Of a stretch of 64,000 bases of DNA, positions 21,140 to 34,300 are shown one piece after another (the stretch's first letter is position 1; each line of letters begins with the position of its first letter). The translations under genes were made by a program, and so were the position numbers. Source of the DNA: Mytilus trossulus. Lineage: Eukaryota; Mollusca; Bivalvia; Mytilida; Mytilidae. The notes under the pieces are model-generated. The model saw nothing but the letters and a program-made list of their open reading frames with translations. It ran no database searches and was not told the DNA's origin. The stretch spans positions 46,871,431 to 46,935,430 of the forward strand of contig NC_086381.1 in the NCBI RefSeq assembly GCF_036588685.1. Reading direction: 5' to 3'.

Positions 21140-21749
21140 ATGTTTTTCAACAAACTGTTGGCATCCCAATGGGAACAAACTGTGCCCCTCTTCTTGCTGA
21201 CTTGTTTCTTTATTATTATGAAGCTGACTTCATGCAGGAACTTCTCAGGAAGAAAGCTAAGAAGTTAGCAATATCCTTTAACTCTACTTCCCGCTATATG
21301 GATGACGTTCTTTCACTAAACAATTCAAAATTTGATGACTATGTGGATCGCATCTATCCCATCGAATTGGAGATAAAGGATACTACAGATACAGTTAAGT
21401 CTGCTTCATATCTTGACTTACATCTAGAAATTGATAATGAGGGTCGGTTGAAGACAAAACTTTACGACAAAAGAGATGATTTCAGCTTTCCAATTGTGAA
21501 CTTTCCATTTCTGCACCTGCATACGGAGTATATAACTCCCAATTGATACGATATTGCCATGCTTGCGTTTCCTATCATGATATTCTTGATAGAGGGTTAC
21601 TGCTCACAAGGAAGCTATTAAACCAAGAGTTCCAAATGGTGAAGTTGAAAGCATCCCTTCGTAAATTTTACGGACGCCATCACGAGTTGGTTGACCGTTA
21701 TGGAATAACCGTTTCACAAATGATATCGAATATGTTCCTTACGTCGTAA
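21140..21749 (+). pseudogene. Penelope-like reverse transcriptase, C-terminal part
   Basis: Opens with the VGIPMGTNCAPLLADLFLY block and the catalytic SRYMDDVLSLNN box. It continues through SYLDLHLEID and DKRDDF to the C-terminal FYGRHHELVDRYGITVSQM. A one-base frameshift near 21518 divides it into two frames. The family is placed from memory as Penelope-like; it is a widespread RT in aquatic invertebrates. It is 5'-truncated. Confidence 0.7.
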
Positions 21750-22063
21750 CTACAATCCCCTACCCTTTCATGAATTTGACCTACCGAATTAGACTATTTA
21801 CCGGATTTGTAATCACATAAGCAACACGATGGGTGCCGCACGTCAAGCAGGATCTGTTTACCCTTCCGGAGCACCTGAGATCACCCTTAGTTTTTGGTGG
21901 GGTTCGGGTTGTTTATTCTTTAGTTTTTTATGTTATGTCATGTGTACTATTGTTTTTCTGTTTGTCTTTTTCATTTTTAGCCATGGCGTTGTCCGTTTGT
22001 TTTAGAATTATGAGTTTGACTGTCCCTTTGGTATCTTCCGTCCGTCCCTCCTTTGTAGTTCCT
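21750..22063 (+). repeat. 3' tail of the Penelope-like element
   Basis: Shares long stretches with 42960-43315 and, inverted, 38545-38900. Key phrases are tacgtcgtaactacaatcccc, ggatttgtaatcacataagc, cttccggagcacctgagatc, and tttttagccatggcgttgtc. Shorter decayed pieces occur at 23245-23300, 28240-28310, 30250-30310, 31560-31640 and 61800-61975. Confidence 0.75.
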
Positions 22064-22236
22064 GAGAAAATATGACGACAATTTTTAATGATTTTGAATT
22101 CATAGCCTTAATTTACCACAATATATATGTCTACTTTTGTATTATTGTTCAAAGTTTCATGCTTTAAGCATTGAAACCTAAATTCTTTTAAATCTATGCA
22201 CTGATTTGTACAAAAACTGATTTTAAGATTACTTAC

Positions 22237-22371
22237 TTTCATTACAACTATGTACATTTGGGTTATAATACTGGGTGGTGTTACAACCACAAACACCACT
22301 CACACAAATCATATTGCTGTGACAATTTGAACCATCTTCTGATGTTTGACACGGTTCTTTGTATTTAGCTC
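22237..22371 (-). CDS. EGF/EB-like exon L8 (most 3' seen)
   Basis: 135 bp between acceptor tttatag and donor GTAAGT. It is the most diverged module (GA-KYKEPC start; last loop x12 instead of x14) and its donor differs from the GTACGT used by the rest. It lies outside the palindrome and has no mirror copy. Confidence 0.78.
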
Positions 22372-25300
22372 CTATAAATGAATTCATGTTACTTTGTTAG
22401 TCTTGTATGATTTTTTTTAGTTTGATTTCCTCAGTATATTTCGGAGTTAAGTGTGTCGTCTATTATCACTAAACAAGTAAAAAAAATGTTAAGGAGCCAG
22501 CGTAAGCACGCCTCCCAATCGGAAGTTTCCGGCTGCATTAAAGACATATTTGTGGCCTTCGAGTGTTGTCTCTATGACACATTCCACATTTCAATTCTCA
22601 ATTTTACGATACATACATGTTATAACATGATATTTCAAAAGAGAAGAAGAGGGATAATCAATAAAATAATTTTCGGTAAATACAAAGTATTTCTCACAAT
22701 GTTTTTGAATGTGTTGTTAACCAAACATAAAGTTAGAGCGTGAAAACGACTAATTCATCATATTTTCAATTTATAAAAGGACATTATTCGTAAAACAGAG
22801 AAAGTGTACGACCCCCAAATTCAAAGTTGTATGTATTTGGTTGCATTCATCATTGCGTTCAAGTTTCATACTAATAGAAATGATCAGTGTATTGACAAAC
22901 AAACCTTTCTCAATGAACCAACTGAATAGGAGCGTTCATTGTAAAACAAACGTACTTAAAACGTGTTATCATGTTAAAAGTGTATTTGGTTGCAATACAT
23001 TAACAGTTATAAATGTTTTAAAAAATGTACCGATTTTAAAATTATCTTTATAATATAAATGATAGACGTTGGAATGTTTCCAAAAGATTCTAAATTTCTT
23101 AATTTACAACATCATGAACATAATAATAGGTTTTTGATACAATTGGCATTTCTATGGGAATATTGTGTATAATACTAAAGCCTGTTCCAATATATTCCGA
23201 TTTGGTATTTAAATATTACTAAAGAAAGCATTGGTAGAGCTGCTACATGTGAAAGAGGATCTGCTTACCTTCCGGAAGCATTTGATCTTATTGTTTTTTT
23301 TGGGGGGTGATTTTTTTCTAAGTTTTTTTTAAATTGCTAAATTTATATTGTTTCAGCTGGTGTTATTTTTGTAACGTGAGGTTGACTTCTCTGTAATGTT
23401 AAGGTTTTGTCCTGGGATTTTCCAATTTATCTGATGGATTTAAAAGTTTTCTTTCCAATTAATAAGTAGGATAAATTGTATTCATGCTATGATTTGTAGC
23501 GCACAAGGCAATTTTAAGAACAAAAAGGCATTTTGAAAAAAATAGGTGATGTATGTGATGTTAAGTAAAATAGTCAGTGAAAAATGGCAAATTCATCAGT
23601 TATTACAAACTGTATTGCAAAAAATGATAAATATTTAATACAATTCCAATTATTGAGTATTATGTAAATAAACTCATAATAGATACCAGGACTAAATTTA
23701 ACATATACGCCAGACGCGCGTTTCGTCTACAAAAGACTCATCAGTGACGCTCGAATCCAAAAAAGTTAAAAAGGCCAAATAAAGTACGAAGTTGAAGATC
23801 ATTGAGGACCAAAATTCCTAAAAGTTTTGCCAAATACAGCTAAGGTAATCTATGCCTGAGGTAGAAAAACCTTAGATTTTCAAAAAATTCAAAAATTTGT
23901 AAACAGTAAATAATGCAAGTCTTGGGAGGAATAAGCCTGGTTTATTAAATTAGTTTTCTTACTTCAACAGATATTGCTGGAGAAGCCATTTTGAGATAAA
24001 GTATCTACAGAGCTAAGTCAAAAATATAAATTATACATCATATAGTGTCGCTTATTTTATTCTATCAAATTTAGATTAAAATTGTATATCATGAATACGT
24101 ACTTGTTTTACAACTTTTATCATAGTAAACATAATACTGCAAGGCGGGATTCTCACAATCACAAATATCAGAAACACAAACCATATTATTGTAACATGTG
24201 GAATCTCCAACTAGTGTTGAGCAAGTCTCAGTGTATGTTCTTTCTAAAAAAATATACTTAATTATTATATGTAATACATGTTAATACATTCATTGTGTAA
24301 TCATACGTTTTTTGATTGAGTTAAGTCTGCCAATTGATATTTTATCGTATGTTTTTTTATGTTGTGGTCTTATGCTATTGTTTCAGAAAAAGGGAGAAGG
24401 GTTGGATCCATTAAAACGTTTAATCCGGCTGCAAATGTTTGCACCTGTCCTAAGTCAGGAATCTGATGTACAGTAGTTGTCGTTTGTTTAGGTGATATAT
24501 GCGTGTTTCTTGTTTCTCGTTTTGTTTATATAGATTAGACCGTTGGTTTTCCTGTTTGAATGGTTTTACACTAGTAATTTTGGGGCCCTTTATAGCTTGT
24601 TGTTCGGTGTGAGCCAAGGCTCCGTGTTGAAGGCCGTACTTTAACCTATAATGGTTTACTTTTTAAATTGTTATTTGAATGGAGAGTTGTCTAATTGGCA
24701 CTCACACCACATCTTCCTATATCTAAGGATGTTCGCCGCTCAGTTTCAAAATATATAATTTTTCATTTAACTAATATGTACTAATAGGGAAAACATTGAG
24801 GAATCAAAAAAGCAAAAAAAACCAAAACAAATTGGTCAATGTGCTTGTTTTCGAAATACTAGCCATTGGAATTTTGGCGGGACAATTTTCTCTCTTGATT
24901 TTTCATAGCTTTATCATTGACCAGTTAAAGTTCTCAAAAACTATAAAAAAAAATAAAAAAAATTTATAAGACTTTAACAAATGACTTATAATTATACATG
25001 TGGAAAATTTATAAACAGAAAAATGGGTGTTCATGGGGATTTTTTCCAAGGCATTCAAATGGATACAGTGATATTGTTTGCCTTAAATTAAAGGCATTTC
25101 CCCTGGAGAAGAATCCCAATTTGAAAAAAAATGGCTTAAAATTATTCCCAAAAAGCATTTTTTTTCCCAAACAGTGCTGTCTCAGTAGAAATTGTACATG
25201 ACTGCAAACTGAAAAACACTAATTTAAACATTTTTCATGCCAAAAATGACTATATTTGCAGATTTGAGGGTCTATCCATGTATCATCACTGACAAAATGA

Positions 25301-28300
25301 GGTCTTATTTTAAAGCAGGGTTTAACTCTTGAAAATGGCTCTGTAAATTGATGTTTCAGTCAAATTCATGGTTAATTTTAAAGTTCCAAATTTGATGAAA
25401 ATGACGCATATTTTCCCAATAAAAAAGGGTAGAGGTAGTTTTGAAAAAATCCAACAATATCACTGCGGATATAACCAGAGTATTCCGAAAATCAGACACA
25501 CATTCCAAAACATGACAAGCAGACATTCTCAAGAACAACAATCAAAGCTGTGTCCTTTTAAGAAATTAAGTCCACGGTTCGTAGTTATGGCGAAGGTTGA
25601 GATCCTGCTCACATGTTTAAAGTCCAGTCAATGTAGCATAATTTTGACCCTAACCCGAAATGTATTGCAACAGAAGATTTTAAAGTTTTAATCTTAAGCA
25701 TTTTACCCCAAATATACACAGAAAAAAGTCCCATCAAATCAAAACTGAGGAAGACTAAAAAAAACACCATTTAAAATTCCTATGGAGATTTGTATTGAAA
25801 AGTGAGATAACTCTTGCAAAAAAGGCAGAAATATCAATAAAACTGATACACAATTATAACTTAACCTCTTCTATTCATCAGAAAATATTGAATCTTGATC
25901 TTTTAGCGGTGTTTAGAGTATAACAAACAACTCTAACGGTGTTTTCATATATTTTATCAAGCTATAATCTAGATTTCGTAATTCATTAGTTGACCATTTG
26001 TTGAATTTTTCAACATGTCAAGGTAAAGAATCTCAAATCTAATAAAAATAATTAAGCATGTATTCTTATTTTTGTGGTTTAAAGTTTCCTTAGACAAGTA
26101 AGTTGCTGAAGAAATATAATATACAGATATAAACAATACCAAATTTTCCCAATATTTTTCAAAATGGTTACAAAGCTTCAAAATGCATGAAAAAAATAAA
26201 ATTACCCAAAACACTTCGGTTTGTACATTTCATGAGCAGAAGATTGTATAATTTAGTCAAATACAAAGTAATAACCCAATCAAAGTATCATACTCTACAT
26301 AAATTTCAGGAAAAACAACAAAAAACTGACCAAAAAAAGACACATTTTGCAAGACTTATCTCCCCTTCCAATGTAAAATTTTCATTGGAAATTAAAAATG
26401 TTTCCTCAAGTTGATTTTATAAGACTTTCTTCTGTGAATATAAAGGGCATAATGCTATTATAGATTAGAACTAAAACATTTTATGTTGCAATTAGTCTGA
26501 GGTTAAATCTAAGTTTGACTGGACTATTTACCCTGCCACAGTCTCAATGTTTGTGTTTGTCCCAATTCAGGCGATTGTAATTTAGTGATATGCTACTTAT
26601 TTGAATATCGTTATTTTTTTTGTTACATAAATTAGGCCGGTAGTTTTGTAGTTTGATTTTGTTTACATTTGTCATTTCGGGGCCTTTCATAGCTTACAAT
26701 GCAGTATAGGCTTTGCGCATTATTGAAGGCCGTGCGGTGACCTATAGTGGTTAATTTCTGTGTCGTTTTGTCTTTTGTAGTGAATTGTCTTATTGGAAAT
26801 CATACCAAATCTTCTATTTTATAGTTATAAATTTATTTCATGCAGATTATTTCATTACTAAAACTTTCTTATTTTGCACTTTTTTATGCAAAAGGAATTC
26901 ATTAGTAAACATTTTAAGTCATTGATACATTAGATTAATACTTTTAATGTTTTTATTTTTTGGTAACATTGTGTGTCGGTTGGGAGAATTACATTACAAT
27001 AGGATAAACAGAACTGTATTTGAAGAATTTCCACCGTCAATTGTGCATATGACGGTCGCAAATATCTGTTTTTTGCTGGCTCAGCTTAGCGTCGTCAGTT
27101 AAACTACAATTGCCACTGTCAAATTCATAATTGAAGATTTCAACTCTTCAAATACAGTGCTGTTATTCTTTACTTGTTAGTTTAAATAGTACATTACAAA
27201 TGTTAAAATAGAAACATTTCAAAATATAATTTATGCAAAATATTCAAAGTTATTTAACCACCCAAGACTGAATTTCCACAGCAAAATCCTCTCCATGGAA
27301 ATAAGATGTGCCAATTACAATACAACTGCATACCAAATATTATTAGTGTAAATATATTTTATTATTAATTAAATTGAGGTAAATTAATGTACACAAATAG
27401 GCATTTACATTATAATACAAGTGAATAATTTATAGGATCCAGAAATAAGCTGTTAGCTCATAATAATCCATTTCCAAATATCATTGACCTTCCACATTAC
27501 GAGTGGTACCACATAAGCTAACCTAATAAAAAAGCTAATACATAATTATGAATTAAGCAAATGGTTCACGAATCAATAGACAATGACTAGGCCAAAAAAT
27601 TTCCATGGAAATGAGATGCAAAAAAAATAATAATACAACATAGCATTGACCTTCAACTAGTGGTTCCCCATAAAGAAAACAAATTAATACATTTCAACTA
27701 TTAAAGCAATAGTTTTAAAGGTCAATATGCAATTACACTTTAAATATTAAAACGATACAACACATCTAATTAATGTTAAATTCAAAGTTCAGGAAATATA
27801 TAGACCGCATTTATCTCATTTAAATAGCGATGCAACACAAATAACAAAGTCGGATTCATGCATGATTTATATCTAGAAAGTGACATTAAGAATCCGTTCA
27901 GAAAAAAAAAGAATGGCAAAGGAGATTATTTCTGCTCCTTCATTATAAACTTTCTGTGCATTTCTATGTAGCATTATTCCAGCAGCGCCTGTATATATGA
28001 GTAAATTTCTTCTAGTAAATACAATATTAACAGAGTGTTCATGTTCTAACATGGTTTTAGTCTGGATGAAGGATTGCTTCTTACACTTTTAATTGGCGCC
28101 TTGGAGCTGGTTTAATGTTATAGAGTCATTTATTTCACAGATGATCACAAATATCATGAATATGTTCCTACAGTCTAAACCTATATCCCGTTCTTTTCAA
28201 TTCTATTTGACATTAATTCTTATTATTTAACTAGGACAGATGCTTCACGTGGAAGAGGATCTGCATACATTTAAGGAGCATCTGATCTCATCCCAGTGTT

Positions 28301-31300
28301 TTATTTTGCTTTCCTCTTGTTTTGGGGAATTTAGTATTGTAAAGTCTTTAGTCTCTTTGTTACGATTTTGTAAAGTGGAGTCAGTTTTATCATCAATGTT
28401 TCGTTTTTCCCTAGGATTTCAAATTGTCTAATGAATTTTAAAGTCCTCTGGCAAATAACTGAGTAGGATTAGCTATACTAAGGTTGTGGTTAGTATTTAT
28501 TTCTAAATTAATATGGCTTATGTTCATATACACTGCATTCGTGTAATGATGAGTTGCGCGCAAGGCAATGCTACCTATACACAGGCGTAATGTAAACAAT
28601 AGGTAACGGTAGAGTCGAGGTTCTTTGCCTTGTAAATGAATAGCGCCATATTCTTGACATAAGTAACTACAATGTGTATTACAAATTTTAAAAAAAACGA
28701 ATCTTTAATTCAAGCTCATTTAATGAGTCTTATACAGGCGAAACAGCCGTCTAGTGAACAAATAATCCTGTTTTTTTATGAGTTTTCTTTCTTCGACAGA
28801 TAAATCTGCAGAAGCATAATAGAGATCAGTGTACAAAGATATAAAAAATTATGATCAAAAGATCAATTGTATAACATATATTGTTTATTAAGTTTGTTTT
28901 GTACGATTAAGATAACAAATAAATAACATAAATACGTACTTGCTTTACAACTTTTATCATAAGGATCGTGATACTGTATGGCGGGAATCCCACAATCACA
29001 AATACCAGACACACACACCATATTATTGAAACATGTGGTATCTCCAACTTTTGTTGAGCAATTCTCGTTGTATGTACTTACTAAAAAAAAATTATAAATT
29101 GTGTAATACATTTTAAACTTCTAACAACAAGACTGTGGAACTTTTATACATTTTTTAAATGGGAATAAGTCAACTATATTACAATTTACTATAGTACAAT
29201 CATGTTCAAATAGCAAAAATAAAAATCACAAAAATACTGAACTTCAATGAAAATTAAAAACGGAAAGTCCCTTATGGAACGGCAAAATCAAATGATAACA
29301 CAAATCAAACGAATAGACAAGAATTGTCATATTTCTGACTAGTAACAGGCATTTTAAAATGTAGAAAATGGTGGATTAAACCTGATTTTATTAGCGCAAA
29401 AACTCTTACTTGCATGACAGTCACATCAAATTCCATGATATTTACAACGATGCGTTAACAAAACAGACGTAATATGAAAAATTGTCAAAATACGGGTACA
29501 GTAGTCATGACGGTATAACAACTTCAAAACAAATAGATATTTGACAAAAAAGCACAAAACGCATATATCAAATTTAACAACAACATTTATTGCTTACTTA
29601 TCGCTGATATTATATTTTAGATAAAAAAAGATTGAAATCTTTGAAGTCATGTGACTACATTCACATCAACTTTTAGTGTAAAGTCGCGTGTTTCACTTAC
29701 GTCACACAGAAAGAAATATGAAATAATTTTGTCGTAGAAGTATTTTTGAAATAATAATTTCACATGGGGAAAGATGACACAAACGGTTAAAAATTCAAAA
29801 AAATTGTCAGAACTAATCTCATAAAAAAGACCGAGATTTTAAATTATCCAGAAGTTCTTTATATTTTTTTTAAGAATTCACATCTGATTAATACCACTAC
29901 GCAAGAAAAATAACAGTGTCGTTCAAAGTCTTTTCAAAATTATAATAGACCAATAACATAATGGCATTATAAAAGAACAACAACATAGTGGGGGGATCAT
30001 GTAAGCTATGCAAAATATTCAAAGTTTTTGAACAATTAGGTACAGGGCAAAAGAATCGCAACGGTAATGAAACTTGCCATTGTTAATTCAACTGCCTACC
30101 ATAACATCATTGACCAACCACTTTGGAGCTGATTTAATGTTATTGTACATTTATATTATAAATGACCTCGAATATTTTTCAACTGACTTAACCTTATTTA
30201 GTCTAATTTGACATTATTGAATTATTACTACAAAAGCATCAGGACAGGTGCTATATGTCGAAGAGGATCTGCTTTCCTTTCAGGAGCATTTCAGTTCATC
30301 CCAAGTACTTTAATTTTCTTTTCTTTTAGGGGGATTTGCACGGTTAAGTCAGACTCTTTATGTTTTTTTTGTGGTTTGTGCAATGAAGTTAGTTTATTGG
30401 AATGTTTCGTTTTTGTTCAAAGGTAACAACTTTGTCTATAGATTTTGAAAGTCCTCTGGCCAATAACTGAGTCGATTAAGTTATCTTTAAGGTAGTTGTT
30501 TGTGTTTAGCTCTTAATTGACAAGGCTTGTGTTCATATACACTGCATTCATGTACTGATGAGTTGTGAACACAGCAACTCTACATGTACAAAGACGTCAC
30601 GTATACTATATATTTTGAAAAGACTTTGAACGACACTGTTATTTTTCTTGCGTAGTGGTATTAATCATATGTGAATTCTTAAAAAAAAATATAAAGAACT
30701 TCTGGATAATTTAAAATCTCGGTCTTTTTTATGAGATTAGTAACATTAGTGTCGACCTTAGTTGCCTTGTAAATGAATAGCGCCATATCCTTGACATAAG
30801 TGAATTAATTACAATGTGTATTGCCAATTTGTAGTAACACACTTTAATATATGATTCAAACTCATTTAATGAGTTTTATGCAGAAGAAATGCCCGTCTGG
30901 CGAACCAATAATCCTGGACAGATAGTTATGAAGAAGCAATTAATAGATACAGTCTTTACAGAAATAAATTAATGATTAAAAAGATAATCTATATAACATA
31001 TATGGTTGCCAAAGTTTGTTTTATCCAATTTAGATTACAATTATATACCATGAATACGTACTTGCTTTACAACTTTTATCATAGAGATCATGATACTGCA
31101 TGGCGGGAATCTCACAATCACAAATACCAGACACACAAACCATGTTATTATAACATGATGCATCTCCAACTGGTGTAGGGCAATTCTCGTTGTATGCACT
31201 TTCTAAAACATATACTAAATTGTTACATGTGATTCATTTTAAACTTCTAATTACAATACTGTGGACCTTTTTATACTTTTTTTAATGACTAGGTATGACA

Positions 31301-34300
31301 TAGTATCATTTTAACATGTAAGCTAGACAAAATATTCAAAGTTTTTGAACAATTAGGTACAGGACCAAACAATCTCAATGAAATGAGATTTGTCATTGTT
31401 AATTCGACTTCCTTCCAAAAATCATCGACCTATCAATAGTGGTTTCCTACCTTCGAGCTTGTTTAATGTGGTTACGCATTTATTTCTAACTGTCTCAACC
31501 TTATTCTGGATCTCATTTATTCTCATTTGGCATTAATGAAATATAATTTCACAAGCATCAGACCAGGTGCTTCACAGGGAAGTGGATCTGCTTACCCTTT
31601 AGGAGCATCTGATCTTATCCCAGTGTTTTTTTCCCGTTTTATTTTTTTTGAGGGGGGGGGGGGGAGGGAAAGAGGAAGAAGGATTTGTATTGAAAAGTCT
31701 TATGTCTTTTTTAGTTTTGTTTTGTACAATGAAGTAAATTTTTTCTGCATTGTTTTATTTTGTCCAGGGATTTCATTGTTGTCTCATAAATTTGACAGTT
31801 CTAAGTCCAATAACTGAGTAGGTTATCCTTTATCTTTTATTTTTGATTCAAACTCAATTTTAGGGTCTTTTGAAAAAGTAACGCACGTCTAGCAAAACAA
31901 TACTCTTAATTTATTTAGGGGATACTCAACACTATACCACCAACAAAGCATGTCGTTAAAGTTATTATGTTTTTCTCTCATTATACACTAGGCCAAGAAA
32001 CATCTTTTTAAAAAAAATTGACAACTTAAATATGGCATCTTTTACATGCTAGTATCGGTCAAATTTGAAAGTTTAAGAAACAAGCGTAAAGAGGTATATA
32101 TGTTGATGAATTTTAACCAGATGCTCCGCATGGCGCTGCTTGATACAACCGCAGAGGTCAAAATCTGAACAGTCGGGGCAAGTACTAATATGTTGACATA
32201 TTTTTGGGTGAAAAGCACTTTTGCAGGCTATGACTTTAATGCAGTTCTGAATATTTTTTTGTTAAAAAATACACACTAATCAAGCTTTAATCATCCATGC
32301 AACAATATACACACATTTTGACATATCAACATATGCCTTGCACATTGAATAAATTATCAACATGAAAATACATAAAATTGTTTTTAAAATGTAGTTTCTA
32401 TTGAAGCGCAGTATACGTAGTTAACTAATCCACAGAATTTTTTTTTTTGTTAATTTAATACTTGGTCTCTCCTTGAAAAAGTACACGAGATGATAAAATA
32501 AAAAAGGGTGTAACCGATTTTTGTGTTTGGGATATGAGCAAAACCTCACTTAAGCATGAGACGCCAAAAATACTCAGCAGATAGCTTACATAATCCAGAT
32601 TTTCAATGTATTGGTCTACATGTTCAAAAAAAGACAATTTAAACCCGAACGACAAAACCATTGATGCAAAGAACCACGGCTGCTGATTGATGAAATATAA
32701 CTGACTGTGCAAGATCCTTATGTACAATCAAGGTCGTTTACCCTAGAATTTGTTAGTATTCTGCAGAGGTTATGAAATTATATACAACTTGTTTTTAGTT
32801 AAAAGCAAATCAGTGTCAAAATGCTGCTGTATCAAAAAAGAGTCTTTCGTCTGAGTTGCATGCTCTTTTTCTTATTTGTTAGTGGTATTGAACTACATGT
32901 CTAACAGGTACTGCGAGTATTCTTAGATCAGTACTTAAGGTTTTTTGTTGCTTGGATATACAAGTACCCGGTCACGTCCATTCTGAGTTTTTGTCAGATA
33001 GATTTCTATTCTAATCCATCTATAAGTTAAACCTTTCTCAACTAATTTTCATAGTTCGCTTTTATGTTGTACTGTTACACCACTGTCCCAGGTAAGGGGA
33101 GGGTTGGGATCCTGCTAACATGTTTAACTCCATCACATTCAATATGTATGTGCCTGTCCCAAGTCAGGAGCCTGTAATTCAGTGATTGTCGTTTGTTGAT
33201 GTGTTTCATATTTTTTTTATTCATATTTTGTACATAAATTAGGCCGTTTGAATTGTGTAACATTTTTTATTTTGGAGCCTTTTAGTGAGCTGACTTTGCG
33301 GTTTGGGCTTTCTTTGTTCATTGCTGAAGGGCACATGGTTACCTATATCTGTTTATTTCTGTGTCATTTGGTATCCAGTGAGGAGTTGCCTCATTGGAAA
33401 TCATACCACATCTTCTTTTTCTTTCATATACACCATACTTTGTTTTATTAGATTTTTAAAATCTAATTTAGAATACAATTATAAACATTGAATACGTACT
33501 TGCTTTACAACTTTTAACATAAGGATCGTGAAACTGCATGGCGGGAATCTCACAATCACAAATATCAGAAACACAAACCATATTATTGTAACATGTGGAA
33601 TCTCCAATAAGTGTAGAGCAATTCTCTTTGTACGCACTTACTAAAAATATAACATATTGTTTAATCCTAATTTTAAATCAACTATTAACAAATCTTTGAT
33701 TTTGTTTAATACTACCTAAAGATTAGATCACCTTCAACTTTGAACTTGAATTTGTCTTATTTTCATTTTCCTTTTTGATTGTCATTGTTGAGTCTTTTAT
33801 ACGAAAGCGCGTCTTTGGTAATTATAACAAATGCTTTCGACATTTTAAGACTTTTTGATAAATTGACAATGTAAATCATATTTTCATATTATTATCATAT
33901 TAGATAGTACAACACAAATATTTAAGCAACAATACTTGATCATGTAATGTATGCAAAGTATACAAAGTAATTAAACATTGAGGTATAGGGCCAAACAATA
34001 TCAATGGAAATAAGATTTGCTATGTTTAACACAACTGTATACCAACAAATCATTGACAAACCTCTAGTGGTTATCAGAAAACTTATTTTATTACAACCTC
34101 AACGTGTGAACTAAACAAGTGTAAAAGCCTATATATTATGATTGAAGGGAATGTGCCTAATAACTCGGTGAAAAAAAGATGTGTAAATGATAATACAACT
34201 GCTTATAAAATATCATTGACCTTTTTAAACACAAATGGTTCTCCGCATACTTATCTATTCAAAAACTAATACATGTAAACTAAGCAATTGTTTTACAAGT

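Noticed and set aside
24998-26414. ORFs up to 107 codons
   Set aside because: Low-complexity Lys/Phe-rich translations inside a long AT-rich dispersed repeat; no splice context.
32455-32727. 90-codon minus ORF, hydrophobic, in the left arm
   Set aside because: No domain recognised. Its mirror at 49322-49531 is disrupted by a roughly 28-bp insertion, and there are no splice or start signals.
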